From: Isoptericola sp. | GTDB taxonomy: Bacteria; Actinomycetota; Actinomycetes; Actinomycetales; Cellulomonadaceae | Reading direction: 5' to 3' | Assembly: GCA_031181105.1 (NCBI GenBank) | Contig: JAPSLD010000010.1 | Span: 1 to 32,886, forward strand | Length of the DNA stretch: 32,886 nt | In this document: positions 1-6,965 of the stretch, piece after piece | How positions within the stretch are numbered: the first letter of the stretch is position 1 | How the letters are laid out: the number at the start of each line of letters is the position of its first letter | The notes under the pieces: generated by a model | Told to the model about the DNA's origin: nothing | Seen by the model: only the letters and a program-made list of their open reading frames with translations | Databases searched by the model: none | Position numbers and translations under genes: made by a program

Positions 1-299
1 ACGTGCGCGACGGCGACCTCAGCACGTTCTGGTCGCCGACCGGCTCGACGGGCCGCATCTCGATCAAGTGGGGGTCGGACACCACGGTGTCCACGATCGT
101 CATCCGCGAGGCGGCCGGCGCCGTCGGGAACATCGGGTCCTGGCGGGTCGTGAACCACGACGACGGCGCGGTCCTGGCCACCGGCAGCGGTGCCGGCGTC
201 ATCAGCTTCCCCACGACGACGCTGCGCAAGATCACCTTCGAGATCACCGGGTCGAGCGGGACGCCCCGGGTCGCCGAGTTCGAGACCTACGCGGGATAG
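1..299 (+). CDS. C-terminal end of a secreted protein with an F5/8 type C (discoidin-like) domain, 5' truncated
   Basis: The reading frame is open from the left edge and ends with TAG at 297-299, so only about the last 98 residues are visible. They begin DGDLSTFWSPTG and end in a strand reading TFEITGSSGTPRVAEFETYAG-like, the usual start and end of the carbohydrate-binding F5/8 type C fold found at the C-terminus of actinobacterial pectate lyases, fucosidases and other extracellular glycan-active enzymes. The catalytic part lies outside the window, so the substrate cannot be named. The first GTG (position 3) is inside the domain and is not the true start. A strong hairpin follows 14 nt after the stop. 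The family assignment rests on motif recognition; secretion is inferred from the family. Confidence 0.72.
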   Translation, partial: VRDGDLSTFWSPTGSTGRISIKWGSDTTVSTIVIREAAGAVGNIGSWRVVNHDDGAVLATGSGAGVISFPTTTLRKITFEITGSSGTPRVAEFETYAG

Positions 300-313
300 C
301 GACCGCCGACGTG

Positions 314-354
314 GCGGCTGGTCGGCCGTGAGCGGACGACGGCCGGCCAGCCGC
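314..354 (+). terminator. 16-bp stem-loop terminator between convergent genes
   Basis: Arms 314-329 and 339-354 pair over 16 positions around a 9-nt loop. The only non-Watson-Crick pair is T322/G346, which is a G-U wobble in a plus-strand RNA but an A/C mismatch in a minus-strand RNA, so it favours termination of the upstream plus-strand gene. There is no U-tract, as is common in actinobacteria. Confidence 0.7.
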
Positions 355-372
355 TGCAGCGCGACTCACCGT

Positions 373-1149
373 CTACCCGACGCGTGGCCGGACGACCAGC
401 ACCTGCGCGACGGTGCCGAGCGGCCCGTGCTGGTCGTGCAGCACCGTGCTGCTCAGCCCGACGCCGGTCGGCCCGAACGAGACGGTCGTGTCGAAACCGA
501 GCCACTCGCTCTCCGGCAGCCGGTACAGGTGGGCGGCGAGGTCGAGGTTAGGGAAGACGACCTCGCGCGGGTCCCGGCGCACGGTCAGCCCGTTGGCGAC
601 GTCGAGCAGCCCGGCGGCGCGGGCGAGCGGGCTGACCTTCTCGTCCTCGACCAGCGGCACGTCGGTGCGGAGCCACGCCGTCGCGCGCCCGGGCTCGGCC
701 TGGTCCCGGCGGGCCTCGACCGTCGTGATGAAGCCGCCAGGCCAGTCCTTCGCGAGGTCGACCGGCGGGGTCTCCTCGGGCGCCGGGATCCGGGGAAGCG
801 GGTCGGCGGCGAACGCCGCGGTGTCGCCGGGGCGCGCGAGCCAGGCGCGCAGCGTGACGGCGCGCCGCCCGCCGCACGACACGGTCGCCTCGACCAGCTC
901 GACCCCCTTGCCGGGGCGCACGACCTGCACGTCGGTGTGCATGGTCTCCAGCCGGTAGGTGCCCCAGATGTCGTACGACAACCGCGTGACGACGAGGTCG
1001 TCCCGGCCGCGCTCGTCGCGGTCGACCTCGACCAGGTGCGCGAGCAGTCCCAGCGTCGGTGCGACGTGCTGCTCGTCGGTCCTCCAGGCGCCCGAGACGT
1101 GCTCGGTGGGCTCGAACGTCGTCGCGCCGGTGCGGCGGAAGTAGGCCAT
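373..1149 (-). CDS. Thioesterase family protein (4HBT_3-like, acyl-CoA thioesterase type)
   Basis: 258 aa, starting MAYFRRTGATTFEPTEHVSGAW and ending in a VLHDQHGPLG...VLVVRPR segment. This is the pattern of the TesB-like 'thioesterase-like superfamily' (double hotdog) proteins common in actinobacteria, which hydrolyse acyl-CoA thioesters; the real substrate is unknown. The full length matches the family. The start is set by a GAGGAG Shine-Dalgarno sequence about 5 nt before ATG. It is the last gene of its strand here and converges with the F5/8 gene. It lies about 75 nt downstream of an elaborate structured element and a 20-codon ORF (1225-1434), which may regulate it. No signal peptide or membrane segment is seen; cytoplasmic. 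Confidence 0.75.
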   Translation of the reverse strand: MAYFRRTGATTFEPTEHVSGAWRTDEQHVAPTLGLLAHLVEVDRDERGRDDLVVTRLSYDIWGTYRLETMHTDVQVVRPGKGVELVEATVSCGGRRAVTLRAWLARPGDTAAFAADPLPRIPAPEETPPVDLAKDWPGGFITTVEARRDQAEPGRATAWLRTDVPLVEDEKVSPLARAAGLLDVANGLTVRRDPREVVFPNLDLAAHLYRLPESEWLGFDTTVSFGPTGVGLSSTVLHDQHGPLGTVAQVLVVRPRVG

Positions 1150-1224
1150 GGCTCTCCTCGTCGTGTCCGTGGGGTGGTGGACGCACCGCCGTGTCTACCA
1201 GGATCCGGCGACGAGGGCAGGAAA

Positions 1225-1289
1225 GAGCCCGCGGGCTGCAGGGTGACTCCTGCTGCCGTGCTGGACGAGGGCACGGCACCCGCGGGCTC
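1225..1289 (-). ncRNA. Three-way-junction RNA element in the thioesterase leader
   Basis: A closing stem of 11 perfect pairs (1225-1235 with 1279-1289) encloses two side-by-side hairpins: 1238-1242/1249-1253 (5 bp, 6-nt loop) and 1254-1261/1271-1278 (8 bp, 9-nt loop). Only two bases are unpaired at the junction, so the element folds as a compact Y. On the minus strand it is followed by TTTCC, a short U-run. The nearby hairpin at 1294-1314 pairs fully only in a minus-strand RNA. Strand and RNA nature are therefore inferred; the nested complementarity is direct. I do not recognise a known family. Confidence 0.5.
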
Positions 1290-1293
1290 CGGT

Positions 1294-1336
1294 GGTCGCG
1301 TGGGAATCGCAACCGGTCCACGCGCCTGGTGGCGCG
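1294..1336 (-). ncRNA. Two further hairpins upstream of the three-way junction
   Basis: Hairpin A: 1294-1300 with 1308-1314, 7 bp with a 7-nt loop ATTCCCA in the minus-strand RNA. Position 1297/1311 is C/A on the plus strand but G-U on the minus strand, which supports minus-strand transcription. Hairpin B: 1321-1326 with 1331-1336, 6 G/C pairs and a 4-nt loop. Both lie between the short leader ORF and the three-way junction. Confidence 0.45.
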
Positions 1337-1356
1337 AAGTCAGTCAGACGCGCGAC

Positions 1357-1419
1357 CTAGCGCGCGACCACCTCATGGGTCCGAAGAGTCTTCACTGCTC
1401 GGATCACCTCCCTTCTCAT
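1357..1419 (-). CDS. 20-codon leader ORF containing an extended anti-16S sequence
   Basis: Minus-strand ATG at 1419-1417, stop TAG at 1359-1357. Inside it, in the same frame, a GTG at 1395 starts a 12-codon version reading VKTLRTHEVVAR. The 16 nt at 1416-1401 (AGAAGGGAGGTGATCC on the minus strand) can pair with the whole 16S 3' tail GGATCACCTCCTTTCT, with a single G-U pair, ending 5 nt before the GTG. The GGAGG core is 11 nt from that GTG. The peptide is not recognised. Short inverted repeats (TCCGA/TCGGA, and GAAGA/TCTTC) overlap the GTG. Whether it is translated is unknown; it could be a leader peptide or a ribosome-sensing element for the thioesterase gene. Confidence 0.4.
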   Translation of the reverse strand: MRREVIRAVKTLRTHEVVAR

Positions 1420-1428
1420 GTGCCGACG

Positions 1429-1458
1429 ACGCTACGCCCGCCCGCGCTGCCGCGCCAA
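1429..1458 (-). promoter_or_regulatory. Candidate promoter of the leader ORF
   Basis: On the minus strand TTGGCG (1458-1453) and TAGCGT (1434-1429) are 18 nt apart. TAGCGT is the same -10-like hexamer seen in front of several leaderless genes in this window. Transcription would start close to 1421, only about two bases before the leader ATG. Confidence 0.4.
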
Positions 1459-1475
1459 GGTTTTTCGCCCTCGGC

Positions 1476-2396
1476 TCAGCCGTCGCCGGTGGCGAGGAGG
1501 TGCGCCCACTCGGCCGGGTAGTCGTCGAGCCACTGGACCAGCGACCGGGCCGGCCTGCCGACGAGCCGGGGGACGTCGTCGGACACGTGCTCCAGCACGC
1601 CGGCGGCGATGGCCTCGTAGGACGAGACCCACCCCTGCACGACGTCGTCCTCGGCCCCGAGGTCCGCGCGCGAGGCGTACGCCTCCTCGACGGTCTGCGG
1701 CTCGTAGACGATCGTGCGCCCGGCGGCCTCGGACAGCAGGTGCGCGACCTCGTGCAGGGTCAGCGCCTCCGGTCCCGTCACCTCGTACGTGGCGCCGTCG
1801 TGGCGCCGCGGCTTCTCGTCGAGGATGACGGCGGTCGCGACGTCGGCGACGTCGTCGTGCGAGACCGACGCCACGCGCCCCTGGCCGGCGGGGCCGCGGA
1901 TGACGCCGTCCGGCCCGACGAACGTGGTCAGCGCGTGGTGGTAGACGTTGTCGCGCAGCACGGTCCAGCGCAGCCCCGAGGACCGCAGGTGCTCCTCGGT
2001 GTGCCAGTGGTGCCGTGCGAACGTGAACACGGCGTCGGGCGCCGCACCGACGAACGACGCGTACACGAGCCGTTCGACGCCGGCCGCGACGGCGGCGTCG
2101 ATCGCCGCGGTGTGCTGCTCGACCCGGTCCGCGGTCTCGGCCGCGCTCACGAGGAACGCCGTGCGCACGCCGTCGAACGCGCGCCGCATGCCCTCGGCGT
2201 CGTCGTACCCGCCGACGGCGACGACCTGGGACTCCGGCAGCGGGCGCCCGTCGTCGAGCCGCGGCACGTGGTCGGGGTTGCGCGTCACGAGCTTCTGCCG
2301 CGCTCCCTCGGCGGCCAGGCGGAACGCGAGCCGCGACCCCAGCCGCCCGGCGGCGCCCGTGACCGCGACCACCCCGTCGGCGGACCACCTCACCAT
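1476..2396 (-). CDS. NmrA/SDR-like NAD(P)-binding oxidoreductase
   Basis: 306 aa atypical short-chain dehydrogenase. The Rossmann motif VTGAAGRLGSRLA is near residues 12-24. A middle stretch, AIDAAVAAGVERLVYASFVGAAP, and HWHTEEHLRSSGLRWTVLRDN are typical of the NmrA/NAD(P)H azoreductase (YtfG/QorB-like) group, as is a following TYEVTGPEALTLHEVAHLLSE segment. These proteins sense or use NAD(P)H; the substrate is not predictable. No Shine-Dalgarno sequence is seen, but TAGCGT sits 7 nt before ATG, so the mRNA is probably leaderless. It diverges from the phosphatase gene, with 59 bp between the two starts. Confidence 0.78.
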   Translation of the reverse strand: MVRWSADGVVAVTGAAGRLGSRLAFRLAAEGARQKLVTRNPDHVPRLDDGRPLPESQVVAVGGYDDAEGMRRAFDGVRTAFLVSAAETADRVEQHTAAIDAAVAAGVERLVYASFVGAAPDAVFTFARHHWHTEEHLRSSGLRWTVLRDNVYHHALTTFVGPDGVIRGPAGQGRVASVSHDDVADVATAVILDEKPRRHDGATYEVTGPEALTLHEVAHLLSEAAGRTIVYEPQTVEEAYASRADLGAEDDVVQGWVSSYEAIAAGVLEHVSDDVPRLVGRPARSLVQWLDDYPAEWAHLLATGDG

Positions 2397-2403
2397 GGCC
2401 CCT

Positions 2404-2409
2404 ACGCTA
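2404..2409 (-). promoter_or_regulatory. -10 element of a leaderless promoter (NmrA-like SDR)
   Basis: TAGCGT on the minus strand, 7 nt upstream of the ATG at 2396. A start point 6-7 nt downstream of the hexamer falls on the initiation codon. Confidence 0.5.
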
Positions 2410-2443
2410 GGGCGGCCGGCCGCCCCCGGCCCGCCGGGAGGGA

Positions 2444-2449
2444 CACAAT
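2444..2449 (+). promoter_or_regulatory. -10 element of a leaderless promoter (phosphatase gene)
   Basis: CACAAT ends 6 nt before the GTG at 2456, and no Shine-Dalgarno sequence is present. Confidence 0.45.
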
Positions 2450-2455
2450 GGGCGG

Positions 2456-2980
2456 GTGACCTCCGAGACGTACCGCGTGATGACCGTCTGCACCGGCAAC
2501 ATCTGCCGGTCCCCCATGGCCGAGATCGTGCTCCGTGACCGGCTCGAGGCCGCGGGCCTCGCCGACCGCGTCGCGGTCGACTCGACCGGTGTCAGCGACG
2601 AGGAGCACGGCAACCCGGTGGACCCGCGCGCCGTGCGCGTCCTGGCCGCGCACGGCTACCCGACGGGCGAGGGGCACCGCGCCCGGCAGGCGCGCGCCGA
2701 GGACCTGCGCGAGCGCGACCTCGTCCTTGCGATGACCGCGCAGCACGCCCGGGTGCTGCGCCGGCTCGCGCCCGACGCCGACGTCCGCATGTACCGGTCG
2801 TTCGACCCGGCCGCGCCCCGGGTGGCGCCCGGGGAGAGCGAGCACGTGCTCGACGTCGACGACCCGTGGTACGGCGATCAGGCCGGCTTCGAGACGACCC
2901 TGTCGGAGATCGAGTCCGCCGCCGACGGCGTCGTCGAGCACGTGCGGGCCCGCCTCGCCGGCCGCGAGGGCGCCGCGTGA
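2456..2980 (+). CDS. Low-molecular-weight protein-tyrosine phosphatase
   Basis: 174 aa cytoplasmic phosphatase that removes phosphate from tyrosine residues through a cysteinyl-phosphate intermediate. The P-loop CTGNICRS has nucleophile Cys12 and Arg18 at the usual N-terminal place. The general-acid Asp is in DDPWYG (Asp136). Length is typical, slightly long at the C-terminus. GTG at 2456 is chosen because the family motif begins only about 10 residues later and a -10-like CACAAT lies 6 nt upstream (probable leaderless mRNA). The stop overlaps the next gene's start by 4 nt (GTGA), so the acetyltransferase is translationally coupled. Target proteins are unknown; no cognate tyrosine kinase is in the window. 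Confidence 0.9.
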   Translation: MTSETYRVMTVCTGNICRSPMAEIVLRDRLEAAGLADRVAVDSTGVSDEEHGNPVDPRAVRVLAAHGYPTGEGHRARQARAEDLRERDLVLAMTAQHARVLRRLAPDADVRMYRSFDPAAPRVAPGESEHVLDVDDPWYGDQAGFETTLSEIESAADGVVEHVRARLAGREGAA

Positions 2981-3522
2981 CGGCGGACGACCCGTACGAG
3001 GTGCGCCGCGTCCGCGCGGACGAGTGGCGCCGGGCCCGCGAGCTGCGGCTCGAGGCGCTCGCCGACCCGGTCGCCCCGCTCGCGTTCCTCGAGACGCTCG
3101 AGACGGCGACGTCGCGCCCCGCGGAGTTCTGGCGCGCACGCACGCGGAACGCGGCCCGGGGCGACGACGTCGTGCAGGTCGTCGCGGTGGCGCGCGAGGG
3201 CGACCGGTGGGTCGGCACCGTGACCGGGCTGCTCGAGGAGCCCGGGAGCGCGGACCTCGCCGGCGGACAGGTCGAGCGGCGCCAGGCGCACCTCGTCGGG
3301 GTGTACGTCAACCCGGGGCACCGCGGCCACGGGCTGCTCGGGCGGCTCGCCGACGCCACGCTCGCGTGGGCGCGCGGGCGCGGCGTCGAGCACGCGCGGC
3401 TGTTCGTGCACGTCGACAACGCCCGGGCGCGGGCGGCCTACGTCGGGCTCGGGTTCGCCCCGACCGGCCGGGGCTTCAGGAGCGACGCGGGCGAGGAGCT
3501 GGAGATGACGCGCGCCCTGTGA
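2977..3522 (+). CDS. GNAT family N-acetyltransferase
   Basis: 181 aa. The acetyl-CoA binding signature of the GNAT fold is visible: LVGVYVNPGHRGHGLLGRLADATLAWA (motif A, with the R/Q-x-x-G-x-G/A pyrophosphate loop as RGHGLLG), followed by LFVHVDNARARAAYVGLGF (motif B), which is typical of Rim-like small-molecule or protein acetyltransferases. The acceptor substrate cannot be inferred. The GTG start overlaps the phosphatase stop codon by 4 nt; a longer upstream reading frame exists but would lie inside the phosphatase gene. Its 3' end overlaps the convergent alpha/beta hydrolase gene by 47 bp (3476-3522). Confidence 0.85.
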   Translation: MTADDPYEVRRVRADEWRRARELRLEALADPVAPLAFLETLETATSRPAEFWRARTRNAARGDDVVQVVAVAREGDRWVGTVTGLLEEPGSADLAGGQVERRQAHLVGVYVNPGHRGHGLLGRLADATLAWARGRGVEHARLFVHVDNARARAAYVGLGFAPTGRGFRSDAGEELEMTRAL

Positions 3523-4639
3523 GCCACGCGCGCAGACGCACGAGCCACTCGGGCCCGGCCCCGGCGCCGCTGTCGGCGGCCGGGACTCGTCGGGCGCCCA
3601 CGTAGCCGTGGAACCAGCGCGCGGTCTCGCGCCACAGCGCGTCGCGCACGTCGGGCGCCGAGAGCGTGACGTCGTGCAGCGCGCCCTCCAGGCGCACGAG
3701 CGTGACGACGCCGCCCAGCGCGGGCACGCGGCGGGCGACCCCCACGACGTCGAGCACCGTGTCGGTGCGCCGCATCGCCTCGCTCCACCGCACCGGCGGC
3801 GTCGACGCCGCCGAGAGCAGCACGAGCACGGGCGCCTCGATCCCCAGCCCGCGCGCGACACGTTCCTGACCGCGGAAGATCGCGGCGAGCCAGGCGGGCG
3901 TCGCGCGCCAGCCGGCGTCGGGCCGGAAGGCCGGGTCGATGTCCCACTCGCCCTCGAGGCGGGACGAGATGGTGCGCACGTAGTAGCCCAGGTCGACGTT
4001 GACCAGGTGGCTGCGCGGGGCGAGCGCGGCCTGGGCGCGCACGCCCGGCTCGAGCATCCGCCGGCCCACCTGACGGGTCTGGAACTCGAGCCACGGGCTG
4101 TTCAGCACGAGCCCGGCGACCCGGCCCGGGTGGTACGCCGTCCACAGGCTCAGCACCAGACCGCCCGTCGAGTGGCCCATGAGCACGAGCCGCCGGTCCG
4201 TCGTCGGCTCCGGGCCGTGGCCCAGCACGGCCAGGGCCGCCTCGACGTCCTCGTCGTACGTCCGCAGCGACAGCACGAACCCCGGCGTCTGGTGCTCGCG
4301 CAGGCTCCGCCCGAACTTGCGGAGGTCCAGCGCGTGGAAGCGGACGCCGAGCGACTCCCAGAACTCCGCGAGGTGGGTCTGGAAGAAGTAGTCGGTCCAC
4401 CCGTGCACGTACAGGACGTCGACGCCGGCGTCCGGCACGTCCGTGCGGGCCGCGGCGGGTGCGCGGCGCACGAGCGTGGCGACGACCGGGCCCTCGAAGT
4501 CCTCGGCGAGCTCGAGCGTGCGCCGCTCGAAGCCGGGCAGGAGGTCGGCGACCCACTCCCCGGCGCTCGCCGGCCGTCCCCCGGTCGGCCCGTCGGGCGG
4601 TGCGTCGGTCGGTGCGTCGGTGGGTGCGGCGTCGCTCAC
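3476..4639 (-). CDS. Alpha/beta hydrolase (serine aminopeptidase S33/lysophospholipase-like)
   Basis: 387 aa. The nucleophile elbow GHSTGG (Ser157) follows a strand reading RRLVLM, and an oxyanion-type YVHGWTDYFFQTH motif lies at about 77-90. A late Asp and His (APVLVLLSA region, then EGALHDVTLS) complete the expected triad. This matches the S33/lysophospholipase-like branch; the substrate is unknown. The first about 25 residues are a low-complexity Pro/Thr/Asp/Gly stretch (TDAPTDAPPDG), probably disordered. The GTG start at 4639 has TACGGT 6 nt upstream on the minus strand, so the transcript is likely leaderless. A start inside the GGRPASAGEW stretch is possible but less well supported. The 3' end overlaps the GNAT gene. 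Confidence 0.82.
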   Translation of the reverse strand: MSDAAPTDAPTDAPPDGPTGGRPASAGEWVADLLPGFERRTLELAEDFEGPVVATLVRRAPAAARTDVPDAGVDVLYVHGWTDYFFQTHLAEFWESLGVRFHALDLRKFGRSLREHQTPGFVLSLRTYDEDVEAALAVLGHGPEPTTDRRLVLMGHSTGGLVLSLWTAYHPGRVAGLVLNSPWLEFQTRQVGRRMLEPGVRAQAALAPRSHLVNVDLGYYVRTISSRLEGEWDIDPAFRPDAGWRATPAWLAAIFRGQERVARGLGIEAPVLVLLSAASTPPVRWSEAMRRTDTVLDVVGVARRVPALGGVVTLVRLEGALHDVTLSAPDVRDALWRETARWFHGYVGARRVPAADSGAGAGPEWLVRLRAWLTGRASSPAPRPRRS

Positions 4640-4645
4640 GCCCTG

Positions 4646-4651
4646 ACCGTA
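4646..4651 (-). promoter_or_regulatory. -10 element of a leaderless promoter (alpha/beta hydrolase)
   Basis: TACGGT on the minus strand, exactly 6 nt before the GTG start; no Shine-Dalgarno sequence is present. Confidence 0.45.
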
Positions 4652-4688
4652 TTCCCCGACGACGACGGTGCGCGCCCAGGTGGGCGCG

Positions 4689-5249
4689 TCAGTCGAGGTC
4701 GATGGCGCTCGCGGAGGGCTCGTTGCGCCGCATCGTCAGGTGGCTGCCCAGGTAGCCGCTGACCATCACGACGGCGTTGCCCAGCAGGCCCGCCATCACG
4801 CCCGCGCGCACGTGGCCCGTCCGGCGCAGCACCCACGAGGTGGCGAAGACGCTCCCGCCGACCACGTTGAGCATCGCGTGCGTCACGCCGACCCGACGCG
4901 AGGCGGTGCTGCGCAGGCCGACCCAGTCCGCGAGGCCCGAGAGCGCGGTCGGCGCCACGAGCATCACGCCCGTGCCGACGAGCCGGCGCGCCGCGTCCGC
5001 GTGCTTCTCCGCGCCGGTGAGGTCGAGCACCGTCGCGGCGGTCCAGCAGCCGAGGGGCAGGTCTGTCAGGACGGGGTGCAGCGCGTGCCCGATCGAGCGT
5101 CCGCGCAGCTCCTCGAGCAGGCGCCCGCCCGGCAGGATCTTCCCGGCGATGCGCTCGAGGCGGTCGGCGATCGGGTCGAGGCCGTGCTCCTCCTCGATCG
5201 CCTCGGCGCGCCGCTCCAGCATGGGCGTGGGCATCGGTTCGACGGTCAT
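4689..5249 (-). CDS. DUF2231-type membrane protein
   Basis: 186 aa. After a hydrophilic N-terminus of about 60 residues there are four hydrophobic segments (around HPVLTDLPLGCWTAATVL, LVGTGVMLVAPTALSGLADW, THAMLNVVGGSVFATSWVL and AGVMAGLLGNAVVMVSGYLG). The HPxLTDLPLG and GLADW motifs are characteristic of DUF2231 proteins; their biochemical role is not established. The start is fixed by an AGGAGG sequence 5 nt before ATG on the minus strand; the frame continues far upstream only as a shadow of the neighbouring gene. The gene stands alone, 128 bp from the NIF3-like gene on the same strand, so it probably has its own promoter. Confidence 0.8.
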   Translation of the reverse strand: MTVEPMPTPMLERRAEAIEEEHGLDPIADRLERIAGKILPGGRLLEELRGRSIGHALHPVLTDLPLGCWTAATVLDLTGAEKHADAARRLVGTGVMLVAPTALSGLADWVGLRSTASRRVGVTHAMLNVVGGSVFATSWVLRRTGHVRAGVMAGLLGNAVVMVSGYLGSHLTMRRNEPSASAIDLD

Positions 5250-5377
5250 GGTGTCCTCCTTGGTTCGCCTCGTCGCGGGGGACTCGTGCACCGCGTCGCG
5301 GGGCGTCCTCCCCCGTCCGGACGTCCGGGGTGTGCGCCTCACGCTAGGTGGGGGCGAGGCCACTCGCAGCGGTCCGG

Positions 5378-6229
5378 TCAGACGGCGGTGTAGGCGTCCG
5401 GCGTGGGGACGAACGTGACGTCGACGCCGGGGGCGTGGCGGCCGACGACGTCGCGCAGCCAGTTCGCGAAGAGGCGCATCCCGGCCTGCTCGGAGGGCAC
5501 GTGACCGACGACGACGAGACCCGTCCCGCCCAGGTGCGCGGCGTCGGCCGCGTAGGAGCCGGACTCCCACTCGTGCGCCTCCCCCACCAGCACCGCGTCG
5601 AGGTCGCCGCGGCGCAGCAGGCGCCGGTTGCGGCCGAAGCCGCGGAACCCGAGGTCCAGGCCGACCCGCCGCACCGGCAGCTCCGGGTCTCCCACGTAGC
5701 GCAGGGCGCGGGCGCCCAGCGTGGTGGCGACGTGCGCGGCGAGCGCGGCGAGCGTGGTGGGCGCGACCTCGGCGACGGACGTGCCGGCGGCCGCCTCGCC
5801 GGGCTCGAGCGTCCATCCGAGCGCGCGGGCCGCGCCCTCGTCGATCCCGTCCGGCCGCCGGTCGTGCCAGGCGTCGTGCTGGCGCCACACGACGAGGCCG
5901 TGCTCGCGCACGAACGCGTGCTTCGCGCGGTGCACGGGGTCGTCCTCCGCCTCGAGCTCCGCTTCCGCGCCGCCGAGGTGGTCGTAGCAGAGCGGCTCGT
6001 GCGTGACCACCACGTTCGCCCGGGCGCGCGCGGCTTGCTCGAGGACCTCGAGGGTCGCGAGCGTCGTGACCGCGACGCCGCGCACGACGGCGGACGGGTC
6101 GCCCGCGACGATGCCGTCGACCGTCGCGGAGCGCGCCGGCACGCCGAGCTCGGCGGTGGCCAGGTCGACCAGGGCGCGCGCCGTGGGCGCGGCCCGGCCG
6201 GTCCCGGGCACCGTCCCGCGCGCCGTCAC
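5378..6229 (-). CDS. NIF3-like dinuclear-metal protein (divergent)
   Basis: 283 aa. The fold is recognised from conserved segments in order: DGIVAGDPSAVVRGVAVTT, ANVVVTHEPLCYDHLG, a central RYVGDPELPVRRVGLDLG, LDAVLVGEAHEWESGSYAADA and GHVPSEQAGMRLFANWL. In classical NIF3/YbgI proteins the second motif is THHP and the fourth GExxHH; here they read THEP and GEAHEW, so one metal-ligand histidine is replaced at each site. Whether two metals are still bound is uncertain. Function in the family is debated (metal-dependent hydrolase or metal chaperone). The GTG start overlaps the stop of the DUF1992 gene by 4 nt, so the pair is coupled. Confidence 0.75.
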   Translation of the reverse strand: MTARGTVPGTGRAAPTARALVDLATAELGVPARSATVDGIVAGDPSAVVRGVAVTTLATLEVLEQAARARANVVVTHEPLCYDHLGGAEAELEAEDDPVHRAKHAFVREHGLVVWRQHDAWHDRRPDGIDEGAARALGWTLEPGEAAAGTSVAEVAPTTLAALAAHVATTLGARALRYVGDPELPVRRVGLDLGFRGFGRNRRLLRRGDLDAVLVGEAHEWESGSYAADAAHLGGTGLVVVGHVPSEQAGMRLFANWLRDVVGRHAPGVDVTFVPTPDAYTAV

Positions 6230-6885
6230 GAGCGCCGCCACCAGCGGCGGCGCGGTGCGCTGCCGCGGTCCGGTCCGTCCTCGGCACGCCCGGGACGGTC
6301 CGCGGTGGTCCCGCCCGCCCCGTCCGTGCCGGACCGGCCCGACGGGCGGATGCCGAGCGCGGCCCGGCGCTCGCGCCACCGCTCGACCTCCCGCTCGACG
6401 TCGCGCGTCGGCGTGACGACCGGCGGGCCGCCCAGGAGCTGGCGCCGGGCGTCGACCACCCGCGCGTTGAAGTCCTCGACGACCTGGCGGACACGGTCCT
6501 CGGACGACTCGCGGTCGAGCGTCGCGTCGAGCTCGGCGTCGTCCTTGCGCAGCTGCGCCGGCGGCAGCACACCCGTGATCTGCTCGCGCTCGACGAGCCT
6601 CTTGAGCCACCAGTCCGGGTCGTAGGTGCCGGTCAGCCCGGGGATCGGCTTGCCCTGGAGCGGGAGGTCGTCGAACTCGCCACGGCGGATCGCCTGGTCG
6701 ACGACCGTGTCGACCCACAGCGCCCGGTCGTCCATGCGGCGCTGCCTGCGGTCGCGCTCGTCCTCCTCCTGCGCGACGTCGCCGCTCGCCCCGGCGTGGC
6801 CCGCGCGCTCGCGCTCGGCCTCGCGGTCGACGCGGTACTGCGCGGCCCGGCGCAGCGGGTCGTCGTCGTGGTCTTCGCCTCCCAT
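6226..6885 (-). CDS. DUF1992 (DnaJ-C28 conserved domain) protein
   Basis: 219 aa, very hydrophilic, rich in Arg/Asp/Glu. The DUF1992 signature is at about residues 52-125: VDTVVDQAIRRGEFDDLP followed by LQGKPIPGL and PDWWLKRLVEREQ. In eukaryotes this region occurs in DNAJC28; bacterial versions like this one have no J domain and no known activity. The C-terminus is a charged, probably disordered tail. TAGCGT lies 6 nt before the ATG, so the mRNA is probably leaderless. It is coupled to the NIF3-like gene downstream (4-nt overlap). Confidence 0.82.
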   Translation of the reverse strand: MGGEDHDDDPLRRAAQYRVDREAERERAGHAGASGDVAQEEDERDRRQRRMDDRALWVDTVVDQAIRRGEFDDLPLQGKPIPGLTGTYDPDWWLKRLVEREQITGVLPPAQLRKDDAELDATLDRESSEDRVRQVVEDFNARVVDARRQLLGGPPVVTPTRDVEREVERWRERRAALGIRPSGRSGTDGAGGTTADRPGRAEDGPDRGSAPRRRWWRRS

Positions 6886-6891
6886 GGGTCC

Positions 6892-6897
6892 ACGCTA
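6892..6897 (-). promoter_or_regulatory. -10 element of a leaderless promoter (DUF1992-NIF3 operon)
   Basis: TAGCGT on the minus strand, 6 nt before the ATG at 6885; no Shine-Dalgarno sequence. Confidence 0.5.
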
Positions 6898-6953
6898 GCG
6901 ACCCGTCGCGGCACCAGCACCGCCGCACCAGCACCGGACAGGCGTCGCCCGGG

Positions 6954-6959
6954 CATGAT
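6954..6959 (+). promoter_or_regulatory. -10 element of a leaderless promoter (aminotransferase)
   Basis: CATGAT, 6 nt before the ATG at 6966; no Shine-Dalgarno sequence in the gap. Confidence 0.4.
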
Positions 6960-6965
6960 GGGCGC

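Noticed and set aside
1401-1416. Fragment of a 16S rRNA gene on the plus strand (GGATCACCTCCCTTCT)
   Set aside because: Only the 16-nt tail matches; no further 16S sequence or spacer tRNA lies nearby. It is better explained as the complement of an extended Shine-Dalgarno region on the minus strand.
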